A stretch of 64,000 bases of DNA from Hippophae tibetana (Eukaryota; Streptophyta; Magnoliopsida; Rosales; Elaeagnaceae): the NCBI GenBank assembly GCA_037013495.1, contig CM072810.1, positions 59,320,843 to 59,384,842 of the forward strand. The letters are read 5' to 3'. The notes under the pieces are model-generated. The model searched no databases. It was not told where the DNA came from and was given only the letters and a program-made list of their open reading frames with translations. Positions 23,401-34,880 of the stretch are shown here, piece by piece. Position 1 is the first letter of the stretch, and every line of letters starts with the position of its first letter. The position numbers were made by a program, and so were the translations under genes.

Positions 23401-26205
23401 ATCACAATAAAAAAGAAATCATCTTTACTGTAAAATAATTAGAATTATAGGAAGAGGAAATTCCTAACCTTGCACTAGATGCATTCTTGCAATGAAAGAG
23501 TCTGCTCTCCCACGGAAGACTCTCCTTTCTTCTTCCCACCATTTTGTTTTCTCTTCATCCGTTCCATCAATACCTTCACTATTTATATTTTCCAGCAGTA
23601 GTCTCCATACTCTGTTAGTCTCATCATCAAGGTCTACTCTAGGCCGTGGGCGGCGTCTCTTGATAGAATCAAATGAACCCTCATAGGGTGCAATAGTTCC
23701 ATCTCTCTTGTAAAGAACAAGCATATTGCTCTCTAGCTTTTGTTTATCATAGGGGACCATTGCTTTTCTCTCTTGAGATGTATACTTTCTGCTTCCTCTA
23801 TTGATATCTAAATAATGCAGCTGCTCTGTAATTGCATCAATGGAGAACATTTTTGATCTTACCTGTAGAGGAGTACCTGCAGCAACAAGCTAAGAAATCA
23901 AATGGCTGGTTTGAAGGCTGGTGATGCTTAAAAACTGCAATAAATGTTCTCTTAAGAATGGAACAAGTTTTTTGATGATAGAAGATTGTTAACAACCAAT
24001 TCTCCTAAAAGCTCAAACTATTAGGAGATGGGCTAACTATTTTTTTCTGTGTTATATTTTAAGCCTTAACAGTTGAAATACCAGCTGATTTGAAGGAATA
24101 TCTCTTATTACATAGCGCAAAATTTTGGACAGCGAGAGAAATATTCCGCTTTGTCCTCTTTTTTCTTGTGGGTGCTACATGCCTATCAGCAATTAGAGCA
24201 TCAATGCATGTATGAAGCATTTGCTCGTTACTGCTCTGTGTGGGGTGTCTGGTGGCATAAATTGGTGGAAGATTGCATTTTGTCATTCTTGTTAATGAAG
24301 CCAATCCAGAAATCCTTGTCAAGCTTCTAGGTGTTCTCTTTGCTGTTCTCTTATGTTGGTTTAAGGCCATCATATACTTAAAACATTGATGCCTATCCTG
24401 AGGATTATATCCTGCTCCTGCCATTACAGGTGAATCTTTATTACCATCAAAATGAGGACCAGAAAGCCAGCAGCATGCTTGTGATCCAAAAGGATCAACA
24501 AAATTTTTGTGCTGCTGAAGGCATGTTGTTAATTTCATCCCTGCATGATTTAGTGCTGTGCTACAACATGATGTGCTGGACGCTATTGTGTGATTCTGCC
24601 CTTTCGTGGTTCTTTTCTTCTTGCAAATATTTGGTAATTGCAGCCAGGTCATCTGGTATTGCTGCATACTGTTGTGTTGAGCCCCGGCTAAATTTCTGCT
24701 GCTTGAATCTGTTTGTTTGACAGCAAAAAAAAATTCTCGCTTGGATTCTTTTACTTGGTCCTCTTCTTTAGTTAGTTGTACAGAGGTTCTACAATTTGAA
24801 AAATTCGGATGTATTGCATGTGATGGAATATTGATGTTCATGATGACCTGATCTGTTTTGTCCTGTTGAGCATGGGGAGTCATCTGACCTTCTGTAATCC
24901 TCTCATGGAAATCAGTGCCTTTCTGTAAGGAGCTTGGTTTGGCAGAATCCGTTCTTGGAATTTCTCTTTCAGGGACAAACATGCCTTCTGTGGAATGAGC
25001 ACCTACATCGGAAATACCACTTTTGGTGTTTCCATCCACCACTTCTATTCTACTGGAAGCTTGTACGGTTGAAGTTATTTCCCCCACATTAGGGAAATAA
25101 TGATTTGCTTGGGTTTCCGAGCCAAGAGTCGAACTATATGCACAATTTCCATCTTTTTGTTGTGCTTCTGTTTCAAAATTTAAGGCCCTTCTACACGACT
25201 TCTTTGCAGATTCAAGGGTTTTGAGATCAGTAAGATCATCCCCTACTTCTGATGGAGTTTTTGAAGCTTTGTTGGGTACATTCCTTCTCACATATTTTCT
25301 CTTGCCTGTTGGATTTTCTGTGGCATCAGTCTTGGGGGTTCCAGATTTTGGAGTTCTTTTTGTTTTGCCTTCTATAACCACCTTGGGCCTGTGCTTTTTC
25401 CGTCTCTGTTTCTGTATTGGTGTTCTGTTCAAGTCGATATCTTGGCCGTCCTCTTTGTCAGGATTCTCAAGTAGCGTTGTCTGTAAATCAGCTGGAAGAA
25501 AAGCTTGAACGGGCCCCATGAGTTCTTCCTCATTGTTGAGCCAATTGGTGTTTGTTGTCATTAAAGCCTCTTTATGTTGCTGCTCCCCTTCTTCCTGATC
25601 TCTTCTATTGTCTACTCGAAAACTTTGTATTTCAAAAACTTGTCCAATAGCTGGCGTTAATGGTGCCAATGGCGGGATGCTTGTACTAACAGTTGCACCG
25701 GCTGTTCCAGTGCCATCAACTCTCACAGGCTTATCTGGTGCCACAGGTACAAACTGCAAGATGCTTGTACCAAGGGTTGAACCTGAGGTTCGAATGTCAT
25801 TCACTATCATGTGCTTATTTGGTGTCAGAGGTGCAAACTGCGTGATGCTTGTGCTTAGGGTTCCTTCAGTCCTTACAACGTCATACACTCTCATGAGCGT
25901 ATGTGATGCTTCCAGTGCAACCTTTGGTATGCTTGTGCTAACAACAGTACCAGATGTTGCCGCATCATCAATTCTCATATGCTTCTTGGGTGGTACAGTA
26001 GATTCAAACTGCGGGGCGCTAGGGTAGAGATTTGCATCACATGTTGCTGCCACCTTATCAGCAATGGGTACAAACTGGGGCATGGTTGTGCCAACAGCTG
26101 CACCAGATGTTGTTGACATGCTTGTACAAAAAAAGGTTGCATCTGATGTCGTTGCAGGAAGTGAATTGAGATCATAGATATATTCGCAACTTGTTAGAAG
26201 TTCAT
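14443..26205 (-). CDS. DML: DEMETER/ROS1-type 5-methylcytosine DNA glycosylase/lyase
   Basis: Bifunctional nuclear enzyme of the plant DME/ROS1 family, which excises 5-methylcytosine and nicks the backbone. Exons found by translation and GT-AG joins: 26205-24082, 23876-23469, 20787-20697, 20616-19296, 19205-19126, 18957-18873, 18798-18707, 18625-18557, 18467-18431, 18346-18264, 17126-16656, 16545-16509, 16386-16323, 16153-16014, 15928-15863, 15762-15648, 15563-15525, 14546-14443. All phases agree. Seen: Lys-rich block (KQRRKKHRPKVVIEGK, GKRKYVRR); domain A (RRVFRGRADSFIARMHLVQG, GVFLTQNVSDHLSS); helix-hairpin-helix GLGLKSVECVRLL with catalytic Lys; VDTNVGRIAVRLGW with catalytic Asp; 4Fe-4S Cys pattern C-x6-C-x2-C-x5-C; C-terminal domain to RAPRPLIARLHFPASK and a TAG stop. 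About 1,779 residues from the ATG at 26119, typical of the family. The true start and the member (DME, ROS1 or DML) are uncertain. Confidence 0.95.
17225..18045. mobile_element. TIR element split by an LTR-like insert in intron 10 of the demethylase gene
   Basis: Bases 17225-17326 and 17935-18045 are imperfect inverted repeats about 100 long. On the left, AGGTCGATCTAGTCC, GATACTTTAATCC and CATTTAGTCCACTAATTTT; on the right, read in reverse, GGTCAATTTAGTCC, GACACTTTAGTTC and AATTTAGTCTATTAATTTT. This is a MITE-like pattern. Between them, 17343-17910 looks like a solo LTR in minus orientation (AACGGAGTTCGGCC, CT-rich leader, TATTTATAG). Neither part codes for protein. The whole lies between GT-AG sites of an otherwise intact intron. 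Confidence 0.6.
20870..21130 (+). repeat. TRIM/LTR-end-like fragments with tRNA-Met primer motif
   Basis: The sequence GAGTTTTTAAGAGAATTGG, then GCTAACTCTCC, runs into ATGGTATCAGAGC, the usual plant tRNA-Met primer site. A second, diverged copy without the primer motif follows about 170 bases later (AAGTTTTTGGAAGAATTAG). A third related fragment lies in inverted orientation in intron 1 (about 23965-24060). They look like ends of small non-autonomous LTR elements. Confidence 0.5.
22305..22396. repeat. 30-base tandem repeat, three copies, in intron 2
   Basis: ATGCTCATTCCTCCTACATC occurs at a 30-base spacing twice, followed by a third copy ending TATACCCC. Spacers are TTTCAAAAAT, TCTCAAGAAC and TTAAGAATAT. 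Copies one and two differ at only a few positions; copy three is more diverged. No coding role is implied because it is intronic. Confidence 0.85.
25649..26113 (-). repeat. N-terminal ~28-residue tandem repeats in the demethylase
   Basis: Counting from the ATG at 26119, residues 3-157 contain repeated blocks of 27-29 residues: TSGTVVSTSIPKVALEA, TEGTLSTSITQFAPLTPNK, TSGSTLGTSILQFVPVAPDK and TAGATVSTSIPPLAPLTPA, plus earlier, more diverged units. Each has T-S/A-G, then STSI, then P-x-x-P/PDKP-type residues. ROS1/DME proteins usually carry a single N-terminal W-I-P-x-T-P-x-K-P-like motif, and the repeat core QFxPLTPNK resembles it. An expansion of that motif is my inference. Confidence 0.7.
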
Positions 26206-26285
26206 CTGCATTGACATACGATTAATTTCGTATACATGATGTATGAAATAGTAAACAAGCTATTGAAGAACAGTACCACACTTAC

Positions 26286-26330
26286 GATGAACTGCTGATT
26301 GCGCATATTCATGAACAATAGGAAGTTCAT
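26286..26330 (-). other. Possible upstream coding micro-exon
   Basis: A 45-base segment bounded by AG at 26332-26331 and GTAAG from 26285 begins with the same bases (GATGAACTTC) as the next exon at 26205 and reads DELPIVHEYAQSAVH. Its phase joins the next exon. The 20 bases spanning each acceptor are identical, so it may be a duplicated exon start. I did not find the initiating exon upstream, so its use is unproven. Confidence 0.4.
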
Positions 26331-26339
26331 CTGCATTGA

Positions 26340-28073
26340 CATTGGTTGATTTGATATATAAAGACATATAAAATAAAAAATTCAAAGTTCTCATAATATG
26401 CCTAACAGTGATATGACTGTCAAGAATTCAAATAAAAACTTGATCACATAGAGACACTGAACTGGTATGTGCTACATACCAACATGTTTGATTAAGCATT
26501 TTCTGAAAATAATCCCATATTTGGCTTTTATTCTCGGCGTCATGTAAAGCATTTTATACTCATTTAAGTAAAAGAGAAAAGATGGGAAAATTGAAAGAAA
26601 AATAAAAGGATTGAACTGAGATAGTGGAAACCAAGGTTCTAATTCATGAATAAATCGGAGTAAATAGGAATAGGAATGAAAATGAATTAGATTAGAGAAA
26701 AAATGGGATGTGAATCTCTTTTTTTGTATTTACTAAAGAAATATAAAGAATCGAAATAAAAAAATATTAATTTGCTTAAATATCTTTTAAAATTAATAAT
26801 AACTAACATAAAATTAAAGACTACTAAAACCGAAAATAATTTTGTAATTGCAAGATTAAATATCTCAGGAATTTTGGAAATCAATCAATACTAAGATGAA
26901 TATGAAAATAATACTTTTAAATTTGTGGGACCCTCTCTACGTGTTTTTATTTTTAGGAAGTAAACAATGGAACGTAATCACTCTCTTTACAGACGTTCTC
27001 TTTCCTTGCGGGTAAACACACCCTAAGTCAAAACAGAAAGAAAGAAAAAGATCACAGAGCTAGATAAGTATACCAAAAAAAAAGATCAAAATAAATTTAA
27101 GATATTTCAAACGTAAATAATAGAGCAGAAAATACAAGGATGGTGAAGGTCATGATATATATTCAGCCGTAATTTTAGTGGTAATAAGCAAATTACCGTA
27201 CTATTAGATTGTTAAGTTCAGTCAATTGTTATTTCTTGATTTGAATGAATATAAATCTATTTTTTTTTCTCAAAAATCACCCGAACGCTCCAAAAACAGC
27301 TTGAAACAAAAATCTACTACTTATACAAAATAAATTGTTGAATTAATTCTTAAACATCAAAGTTTAAATATTTAAAATTAAAAACTTAGATCGTCATCAT
27401 CATCCATTTCGACCATTTTACAGAAAAATACCAATTTGCAGCAATTCACCAAAACACATTTTTCTCCCAAAAGGAGAGAGAGAAAAGGAAGAGATTTCAA
27501 AAACGAGCTGTAGCAACAACAGAAAATAAAAAACAGAGATGAAAAACAGCTTGAAAAGGAGAAAATCAGTTGAAAAGAAGAAAAAGACTTGATCTAAATT
27601 CAGATCCGAAAAACAAGTCAATAATTGCTCCATTATAAAACAGAAGAGAGACGATGATCCAAGAAGGAAGAAAACAGAGGAAATGACACGATTCAAAAAA
27701 TAAGAAAACAAGCAAAAAAAAAATCAAAAATCAAAATTAAGACCAGATCAATATCTCAAAAAAATAACAAAAAGAAGAAGAAGAATAGAACGACATGTTT
27801 GTTTACCATGATATTTTTTGTTGAAATTGAACCAGGACATTCTCAAATTCTTCAAATTGAAACTTGTTGTTGTTGTTGTTGTTGTTGTTCTTCTTCTTTT
27901 TATTTTTTAATTTATTTAATTGAATTTTACATAGTGAAACTGAAAGATTGGTTCATGGTTGTTTCAGAGTGTAAAAAGCTGAGAGAGAAGGAAACGAGAA
28001 AAAGATGAACCGATAATATGAGAAAACCTGCTTTGATAATTACGATATTCGGTTGTGTAATTTTACTATTATA
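26340..28073 (-). promoter_or_regulatory. Upstream/5' leader region of the demethylase gene
   Basis: No conserved coding sequence is seen. The plus strand is A/purine-rich from 27400 to 27800, so the transcribed strand is T/pyrimidine-rich, as is common in plant 5' leaders. A (TTG)n run is at 27864-27890. Plant ROS1-type genes often have an untranslated first exon, which could lie here. Two frames of 97 codons (27418-27711) and 69 codons (27799-28008) are compositionally biased and not supported. Confidence 0.35.
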
Positions 28074-28093
28074 CCCCCCCCCCCCCCCCCCCC
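28074..28093 (+). repeat. C20 homopolymer
   Basis: Twenty consecutive C residues (G on the strand of the demethylase gene) flanked by AT-rich DNA, about 2 kb upstream of the candidate ATG. The exact count may be affected by sequencing or assembly error. Confidence 0.9.
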
Positions 28094-31000
28094 ACCACTT
28101 GGATCCATAATTCAGATTCAGAGCTCTTGATGAAGTATTGTTTTTTTTTTTATTGTTATAAATAACAGTTTTACATTTTGAATCATTCTGAATTTATGTA
28201 TTTTATTTTGCCATTCTCAATTTTATTAGTCACATATTATGGCTCTTTCAACAGTTAACCTTGCGAAATTAGAGCCCAACTTTTTCCATTAAAAATGACC
28301 AAACGTTTTTCTTAGCACCAAAATTAACAGAAAAATAAAAAAGAAATAAATTACTACAACATTATCAAAAATTAACATTATAGGCCACTATTTTAATTTC
28401 TGAATATTTTTTAAGTTGCCTCCCTCTTTTTTTCTAATTTAATAATAATGTATATAATATTATCACAAAAACCTTTAAAATTTAACATAATATATAGGTT
28501 GTGGTATCACAAAAATCTTTTAAGTTATATTATTTGTACAGTTTAATTTTATTTTTTTATTAAAATTGTTATCACTTAATCTCTTAACTTTATAAAAATG
28601 ATAAATTATATTAATTTAATGATTTTTTTATAAAAATATTATTATTTTATATTTATACAAGTATTTAATAAAAATTTAATATAAAAGTGTTTTAAAAAAC
28701 TAACAATAATAAAATTTAAACAAAAACAATTATTTAAATGTATATTTAATTTTTAATAAAAATTAATTACTAATATGGTATTACCTAAATTGCTTTGGAT
28801 ATAAAATACGCTAAATTGTGTTATTTATTTTAAATTTATATATAGATTTTAAAAAAAATTTAATTTTTAATTTTTTAAATAAATTCATAAGTCATGTCAT
28901 AAGTTATGTAGCTATCTTAAGGATTGAATTGGGCTTCAAATACTTATCAATATTTTATCTAAAACGATAAATCATCTTCTTTAATTTCTTTATTTTTTAA
29001 TAAAGTTTAAAAGTAATTCATTAAAAGAAATAGTACTTAAGATAATTTTAGTTTTACAAATTAAGTACATTATTTTCTAAAAAAAAATTTTTTGAGACAT
29101 TTTAGTCATTTTATATAAATTTTAGTGATTTCAATTTATCTTATTTTAAAAAAAAAAAATTTGAGATATTTTTATCTTAAAAGTACCCTTAATTCATTAC
29201 AATTCAATTTAAGTTTCTTCAATAAAAAAATATTCTAAAAAAATTACAAGAAATGGTTAAAACATTTAAATTATAATAATATTATAATCTAAATTATAAT
29301 AATATTATAATTAAAATATACTAATTTTAAAAAATGTGACTAATATATTGAATTTGTGAAAATAAAGTCACCAAAATTTCATGATATCTATTAATTAGGT
29401 AGAAAATAAATACAACTTATTTTTTTTTGTAATATTTGAAGATTAAAAAGTAACTATTTTCTTGTTATAACAAAATTAATTTTTAATATAAAATAATTTG
29501 ATATATTTTTATTTTATTGATTTAATTCTTTTTATATTCTTTTTTTAAATTAATAAAATATAAAAAACTTTTAAAAAAACAACTCATACTCATAAATAAG
29601 ACTCTTCAACATGTTCATGTTAAAATAAACTGTATGTTATTGATTTACTTTTCATTTTCTTTAATTTATAGATTTTATATTTATATTTATATTTAACACA
29701 CTGAAATATGAACAATCTAATTTCATCTAAAAAAAATTAAATTAAGCTACTGTTAATCACAGACTCACCCATAGATTACCAACCTCACCCTCTTCTTATA
29801 TTCTATTTTTTTTCTAGTATCTTTTTCGAAGATGGTACATATTATTGAAGTATAAAAAAAACTTCTGCCTTCAATTGGTTTTGTTTCAATCCATTAATTA
29901 GATTTTTAAATGTCAATTGTTTAAAATATAACTTTTTTTATTACTCTAAAAATTAATATTTTTAATTAAAGATTATTAACTATTTTTTTTCCATATTTTA
30001 GTACTATATAAATATACTTAAAAATTATAAAACAAAATAAATAAGTATTTCAAATATTTATGAAAGATATTTAAAAAGATATACATCACTTTATAAATCA
30101 TAAAAATTAAAAATTAAAATAATTATCAATCATTTTATAATTTTAATTTTATTCGTTAAATTTAAAACGCATCAATCATATTGTACATTATTTATTTCTT
30201 CTTCTTCAAGCCAATATATATATCATTTATATATTTCACTATATATATATAAGCTTTTTTTTAATAAATTATTTTATTTTAAAATGCTTCTATAAAATTT
30301 TCTAGAAAAATATTCGTGGTTAAGCAAGTTATGCTTATCTCCATTTCTTTATTATATTTATCAATTGAACAAAAAAATCAATCATCAAATTTATTTTTAT
30401 TCATTCATGTTCAGCTTTTTTAAAAAAATCATATTTCATTAAAGAAAGAAAGTTAAAAATCATATCATATTTAATTTTTTTAAAAAAAATTTAAAAATTT
30501 AAAAATAATGTCAAACCACAATGTAAACAATATTTATTCACTTAACAAATATATTAATTATTTAACCACTTTTAAGTTAAAAGTGATTTTATAATTCCTG
30601 TTATTTTGGTATCAAGTGAGTAAAATACAATATTTATATTTTATTTTATATTTATGTATGTCTTTTATAATGTTAATTAATGATAGCTCAATATCACTTA
30701 GAATACAATTATATATTTTTCTATTACACACATTCATTTTCTTAGTTTACATATAATTAATATTGTTGGGTATTTGTTATTGTGATGTCTATAGCGGACT
30801 TTATTTGTGTTGGGTTGTCCCATTTGGGACTATGAATTTCTCCTTATTGGAAATGTTGTCATTGTTAGATTTTCATTGCATCATCAGGGTACTCCTCATC
30901 GACCTTGGCCAACAAATGTATAACAGTTAGTTTCCTCACCGACCTTAAAAATTTCCCTTATCCTTCTTATTTTCTTGGCCAAAATTAGAGAAAAACTTTG

Positions 31001-34000
31001 CCTATTTGGCACCCATCTGACTTTCTGGATCTATTTGTGGTCCCTTTTTCTGAATGTTGGGTTTGAAAAATAATATAATATCTGTGTGATATAGGACATT
31101 AAGGAGGAGTCTCTCTCATATTTCTCAAACATTGGATTAAGTGTAAGAAAATGTGAGATTGAGTGAGGTTTTGATGGGAGATAAAATATATGGTTGACTA
31201 ACTGAAAGCCATATTATTTTGAAGAGTAACTCTCAGTTTTGAGTTATCGTGTGTTGGCTGGTAGTTGCAAGAATGCAACAATTTTCATAGGTGGTATGTT
31301 GTTTATTGGCTTATAGTTATAAGGATGCAACAATTCTCATAAGTGAGGAACCTGTGTTGTAGTGTGACGTGTGGCAGTTGGGTGTTGTGGGATCGCAACA
31401 TGTATGCATGTTAGGAGTTTATGCAATTAATAATCGATCACAACACTTGGTGATAAAAGTCTAGGGACAAGCTTGGATCTATTTAGATCAGGTATAGTGT
31501 TGACAATAAACGAGAGCAACATATACACTTAATATAGGTGTCACGATTGATAGAGATATTTACATTTATATTATCTATGGAGTTATATAATATTTATTCT
31601 ATTTAGTATATTATTTGTTATTAATTGGCTAACATAAACAATCTAATGATATTACCACATAGGAAGAGATTTTATGTAGGTTTATCTCGTTACATAATGT
31701 GTAAATATAATTACATGTTATGATAATATAATCATCATTTATTAAATATTTACTCATATATAAGGTCTTAAAGTTATGGGAATCCTTTATAGTATTTCCA
31801 ATATGTTTGTCTAATTTACATATTTTGTAATGCTTATCATGTATATATATATTATTAGTTTGATCAGACACTTATGAGATACAATGTCATTAATATGTTT
31901 ACAACGTATCATTCTTATTTATATAATGGTAGTTTTTGTAGTGTAATAAATTAATCATATTATTTTTTGTACTTGTGTTATATAATATGTTAATTTTACG
32001 TTAAGATATTTGTTTGATCGAATTGAAATAGAGTTCATGAAAAGATCCAATGAATTGATATTTTCATCCTCATTTAAGTATGTGATGATTATTTGATCTA
32101 AAAATTTAATTTGACTCAGTGTTATTGTTTTAATAAAATTTTCAAATTAAATCGATTAAAAAAGGGTTAAAATTAACTTTTTAAAAAAAAAACTATGCTA
32201 ATTATTATAATATTATTTATTTATTGAATATTAAATATTTATATTTTTTATTAATATAAAATAATATATCATTATTTATTTTTAGAATAATTAATAATTT
32301 TTCTGTTCGCTATGTTAGTCAGGTTCTGTAGTGTAGGAATGGTTATCGAATAACCAGCCAAATGGCTAGGCGTAAACTCAAAGTCTAGGCACGTTACGTA
32401 GGTAGTATCGAGTATACCACAATTGTGATAAAAATGACCTCACCTAATTACCACCTTTCATCATTTAATGCAGTTTTCCACCTAATTCTTATCTAAGTTT
32501 AATCGGATAAAATTTTATATAACTTTTATTGTATGCTTATTTAATAATAATACTGATAAAAAATTAATACTAATCGTTTATATTTTTTTTATTTTACAAA
32601 TTTTTTATTTGATAATAATTATCATATTATTTATTTATTTACGATTAATTAATAATATTATTAATAAATTAAATAATAAAATATATTATCAAAATATCAT
32701 TATTTTTAATAAAAATAAAAATTAAGATAAATATTACAGGATTCTCTGACAATCTATCGTACCTTTTCTGCTTCTGTCCCATTCCTGCTTCAGTTACAGA
32801 TCGCTTTACACAGCTATCGGTGCTTCTATCTTTATCTTCTGACACGTACTCTTTTATTGGTGCTTTTTTTCGTTTAGTTGGCTGTCAAATTGTGGATTCT
32901 CTTATTTTTCAAAACCTTGCGTGAATTATGTCATTTTAACGTTCTCTCTTTTTATAACTTTATGATATTATTATTAATGTTTCCTCCTTATGGTAAAGTC
33001 AATAGGCGGTTTAATTTTATATTTAGTTGCCGGTAATAGTGAAACTTAAAATGGAATACATTCAATGAAAATTTTCTCTCTTGTATAATGGGTAAGATGG
33101 TCATTTCGAATTTTTATCAAAATTTTCTCCAACCTTGTCACTTTTATTTATAATGTTTTGAGCTTATAACATCACGGATAAGACAAATATCACTTAGTTT
33201 TGTCTTTTCCTGTTCATTGACTTATAAAGTTATAAAGGATTATAAAATTATAAATATTATATCGTATTAATTAAGATAAATAATATTAAAAAAATTATTT
33301 ATTATTTTAGTACTAGGTTTTATGATGTCTCTCAATCATAATAGAATGATTGAAATGAAAATTTATAAATATTATATCTACTAATTGAAGAAATTTTCAT
33401 TTATATTTAGTATAATACTTTTATATATCTATGTTATGATTGAATCTTTATATTTTTATTAATTTACGAAATAAAATTATTATTAAATTAAGTTAATTTT
33501 ATGATAATTTAATTTATTTTTACCTCATAATGAAATAACAATAAAAATGTTTAAGGTTTTCTAATTTAATAAGATGAGTATAAAATGCGTTAGTAATTAA
33601 TTTTATAATAATATGATTAATAATTTTAACTTTTATATAATTATTTATATTTTTTATTGTAAATGTTGAGATTTATAAAAATAAAGTAAAAAGGAATTTT
33701 TTCTTTTAAATCTTAACTCTTAAATTAAGTAATACAATATTGTAAAAAATTATGTAATATTCTATAATCATTTATTTGAATCACTTATGTGTAGAGTTTT
33801 ATTGTATAAACTAATTTTAAATATTTATATTTTAGGTTTGCACCATATATTGACTCAATAAATAGTTAACTTAGGTTACTTTAAAAGCCAAAAATCTTTA
33901 TAAAAATACAAATACAAATATAAAGCAAAATTATCATTAAAATAAAAATAAAATATTATTTATTTATTTGTGTTAAATATAAAAAAAGATATGAATTATT

Positions 34001-34343
34001 TTATCTTATTTTATGGTCATGTTGTGTAACTTATTTAAGATAAATTGTCCTTTAATTAAGCTCTTATAAACAAATGGTTACTATATTAAAACACATAAAT
34101 TAATCATATAAATTTGTATTTAAAACATTCCTTAATGGTATTGATGATATAAAATATGTTTTTTTAACACGAGTTTCTCACTAAATTTTTGAATGAATAA
34201 ATCTAATATTTTTTGGATTTTCTTATTTGTTGATTTAAAATTTAAGTCAAAGTTCATATGTGATCTCCAAACTATAGGTCCTAAAGAGAAATACCAATTT
34301 TGAGGTAACTCAATTAGAAAAGTCGATTGCTTTTAATATTCGT
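28094..34343. other. AT-rich intergenic DNA without a recognised gene
   Basis: Six kilobases with few frames over 60 codons. The 80-codon minus-strand frame at 31629-31871 resembles nothing known and is low-complexity. More complex islands occur at 30770-31560 (including two ~60-base imperfect repeats around ATGCAACAATTTTCATA near 31270 and 31330), 32330-32460 and 32750-32890. The first begins TGTTGGGT and may be an old element remnant. Numerous AT runs are present, but no coding or RNA gene can be supported. Confidence 0.6.
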
Positions 34344-34753
34344 TGTTGAGTAAAATTTAGAATATACAACTCTAAATTTATTAATATTAGATCCAAACAA
34401 GTAAACAAACTACTTGTATTATACCTACAATAAAAGACACTATAATACCTTTCAAAGTAAACTCACAAATTGGAGAGAAATACAAATACTTAAAGAGGAA
34501 GCTCTCAACTTACACTCAAATTAAGAATACAAAGACTTATTTGTTTTTTATGGGATGATTAAACCAAATGCAAGGTAGATTATTTATAGTCCTCACCATG
34601 TGATCTATACCACATAAATATAAAACTAAGAAATAATTCTAGCCATACAAATATTATCTACACACTTCTCTTTTCAATATCCTCCAACCACTTTATTTAT
34701 TTTTCTACATCCTTCAACCACTTTATTTATTGGGTTGGTGTTGATTTTCAACA
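34344..34753 (-). mobile_element. 3' LTR of the gene-capturing copia element
   Basis: This 410-base LTR is bounded by TGTTGAG (34344) and TTCAACA (34753). It matches 37282-37691 along its whole length, with scattered substitutions. Minus orientation follows from the primer site next to the other copy. The flank TTCGT (34339-34343) corresponds to TTGGT beyond the other LTR (37692-37696), a 4-of-5 target-site duplication. Confidence 0.9.
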
Positions 34754-34770
34754 TTTTTCCTCAACACCAA

Positions 34771-34830
34771 CTCTCTATGAAGAAAAATGTTCTTCACATT
34801 CATCTGTCACTTTGCATCTAATTCCCTCCA
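34771..34830 (-). pseudogene. Copia reverse-transcriptase stub
   Basis: On the minus strand the codons read QMNVKNIFLHREL, matching the copia block QMDVKNAFLHGEL. It is the only trace of pol in this element. It sits between the captured host sequences and the 3' LTR, showing that the captured DNA replaced the middle of the polyprotein. Confidence 0.7.
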
Positions 34831-34880
34831 ACTGTTAGGTGTGCCTTCTGATTCCATTGGTTATTTTAACTCACTCTCCC

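Larger units (their letters stand above)
20788..23468 (-). other. Long intron 2 of the demethylase gene with repeats
   Basis: This 2.7-kb intron separates HLVQG from DRRFSPW in the conserved domain A. It has no supported gene. It holds two related fragments with ATGGTATCAGAGC (20870-21130), a 30-base tandem triplet (22305-22396), an (AAT)n run near 22566-22583 and a (TATATT)n run near 22848-22878. Its size contrasts with the ~100-base introns downstream and is explained by these insertions. Confidence 0.7.

Noticed and set aside
24430..26027. Several plus-strand ORFs of 95-139 codons
   Set aside because: They are antisense shadows of the long demethylase exon; no known domain and no similarity.
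27799..28008. 69-codon plus-strand ORF with a Cys run
   Set aside because: The Cys run comes from a (TTG)n microsatellite, so it is a by-product of simple sequence.
31629..31871. 80-codon minus-strand ORF in AT-rich DNA
   Set aside because: Low complexity, no recognisable domain, no neighbouring gene context.
32330..32460. Possible small RNA gene in a less AT-rich island
   Set aside because: Short GG/CC pairs exist but no consistent fold or known RNA motif was seen.
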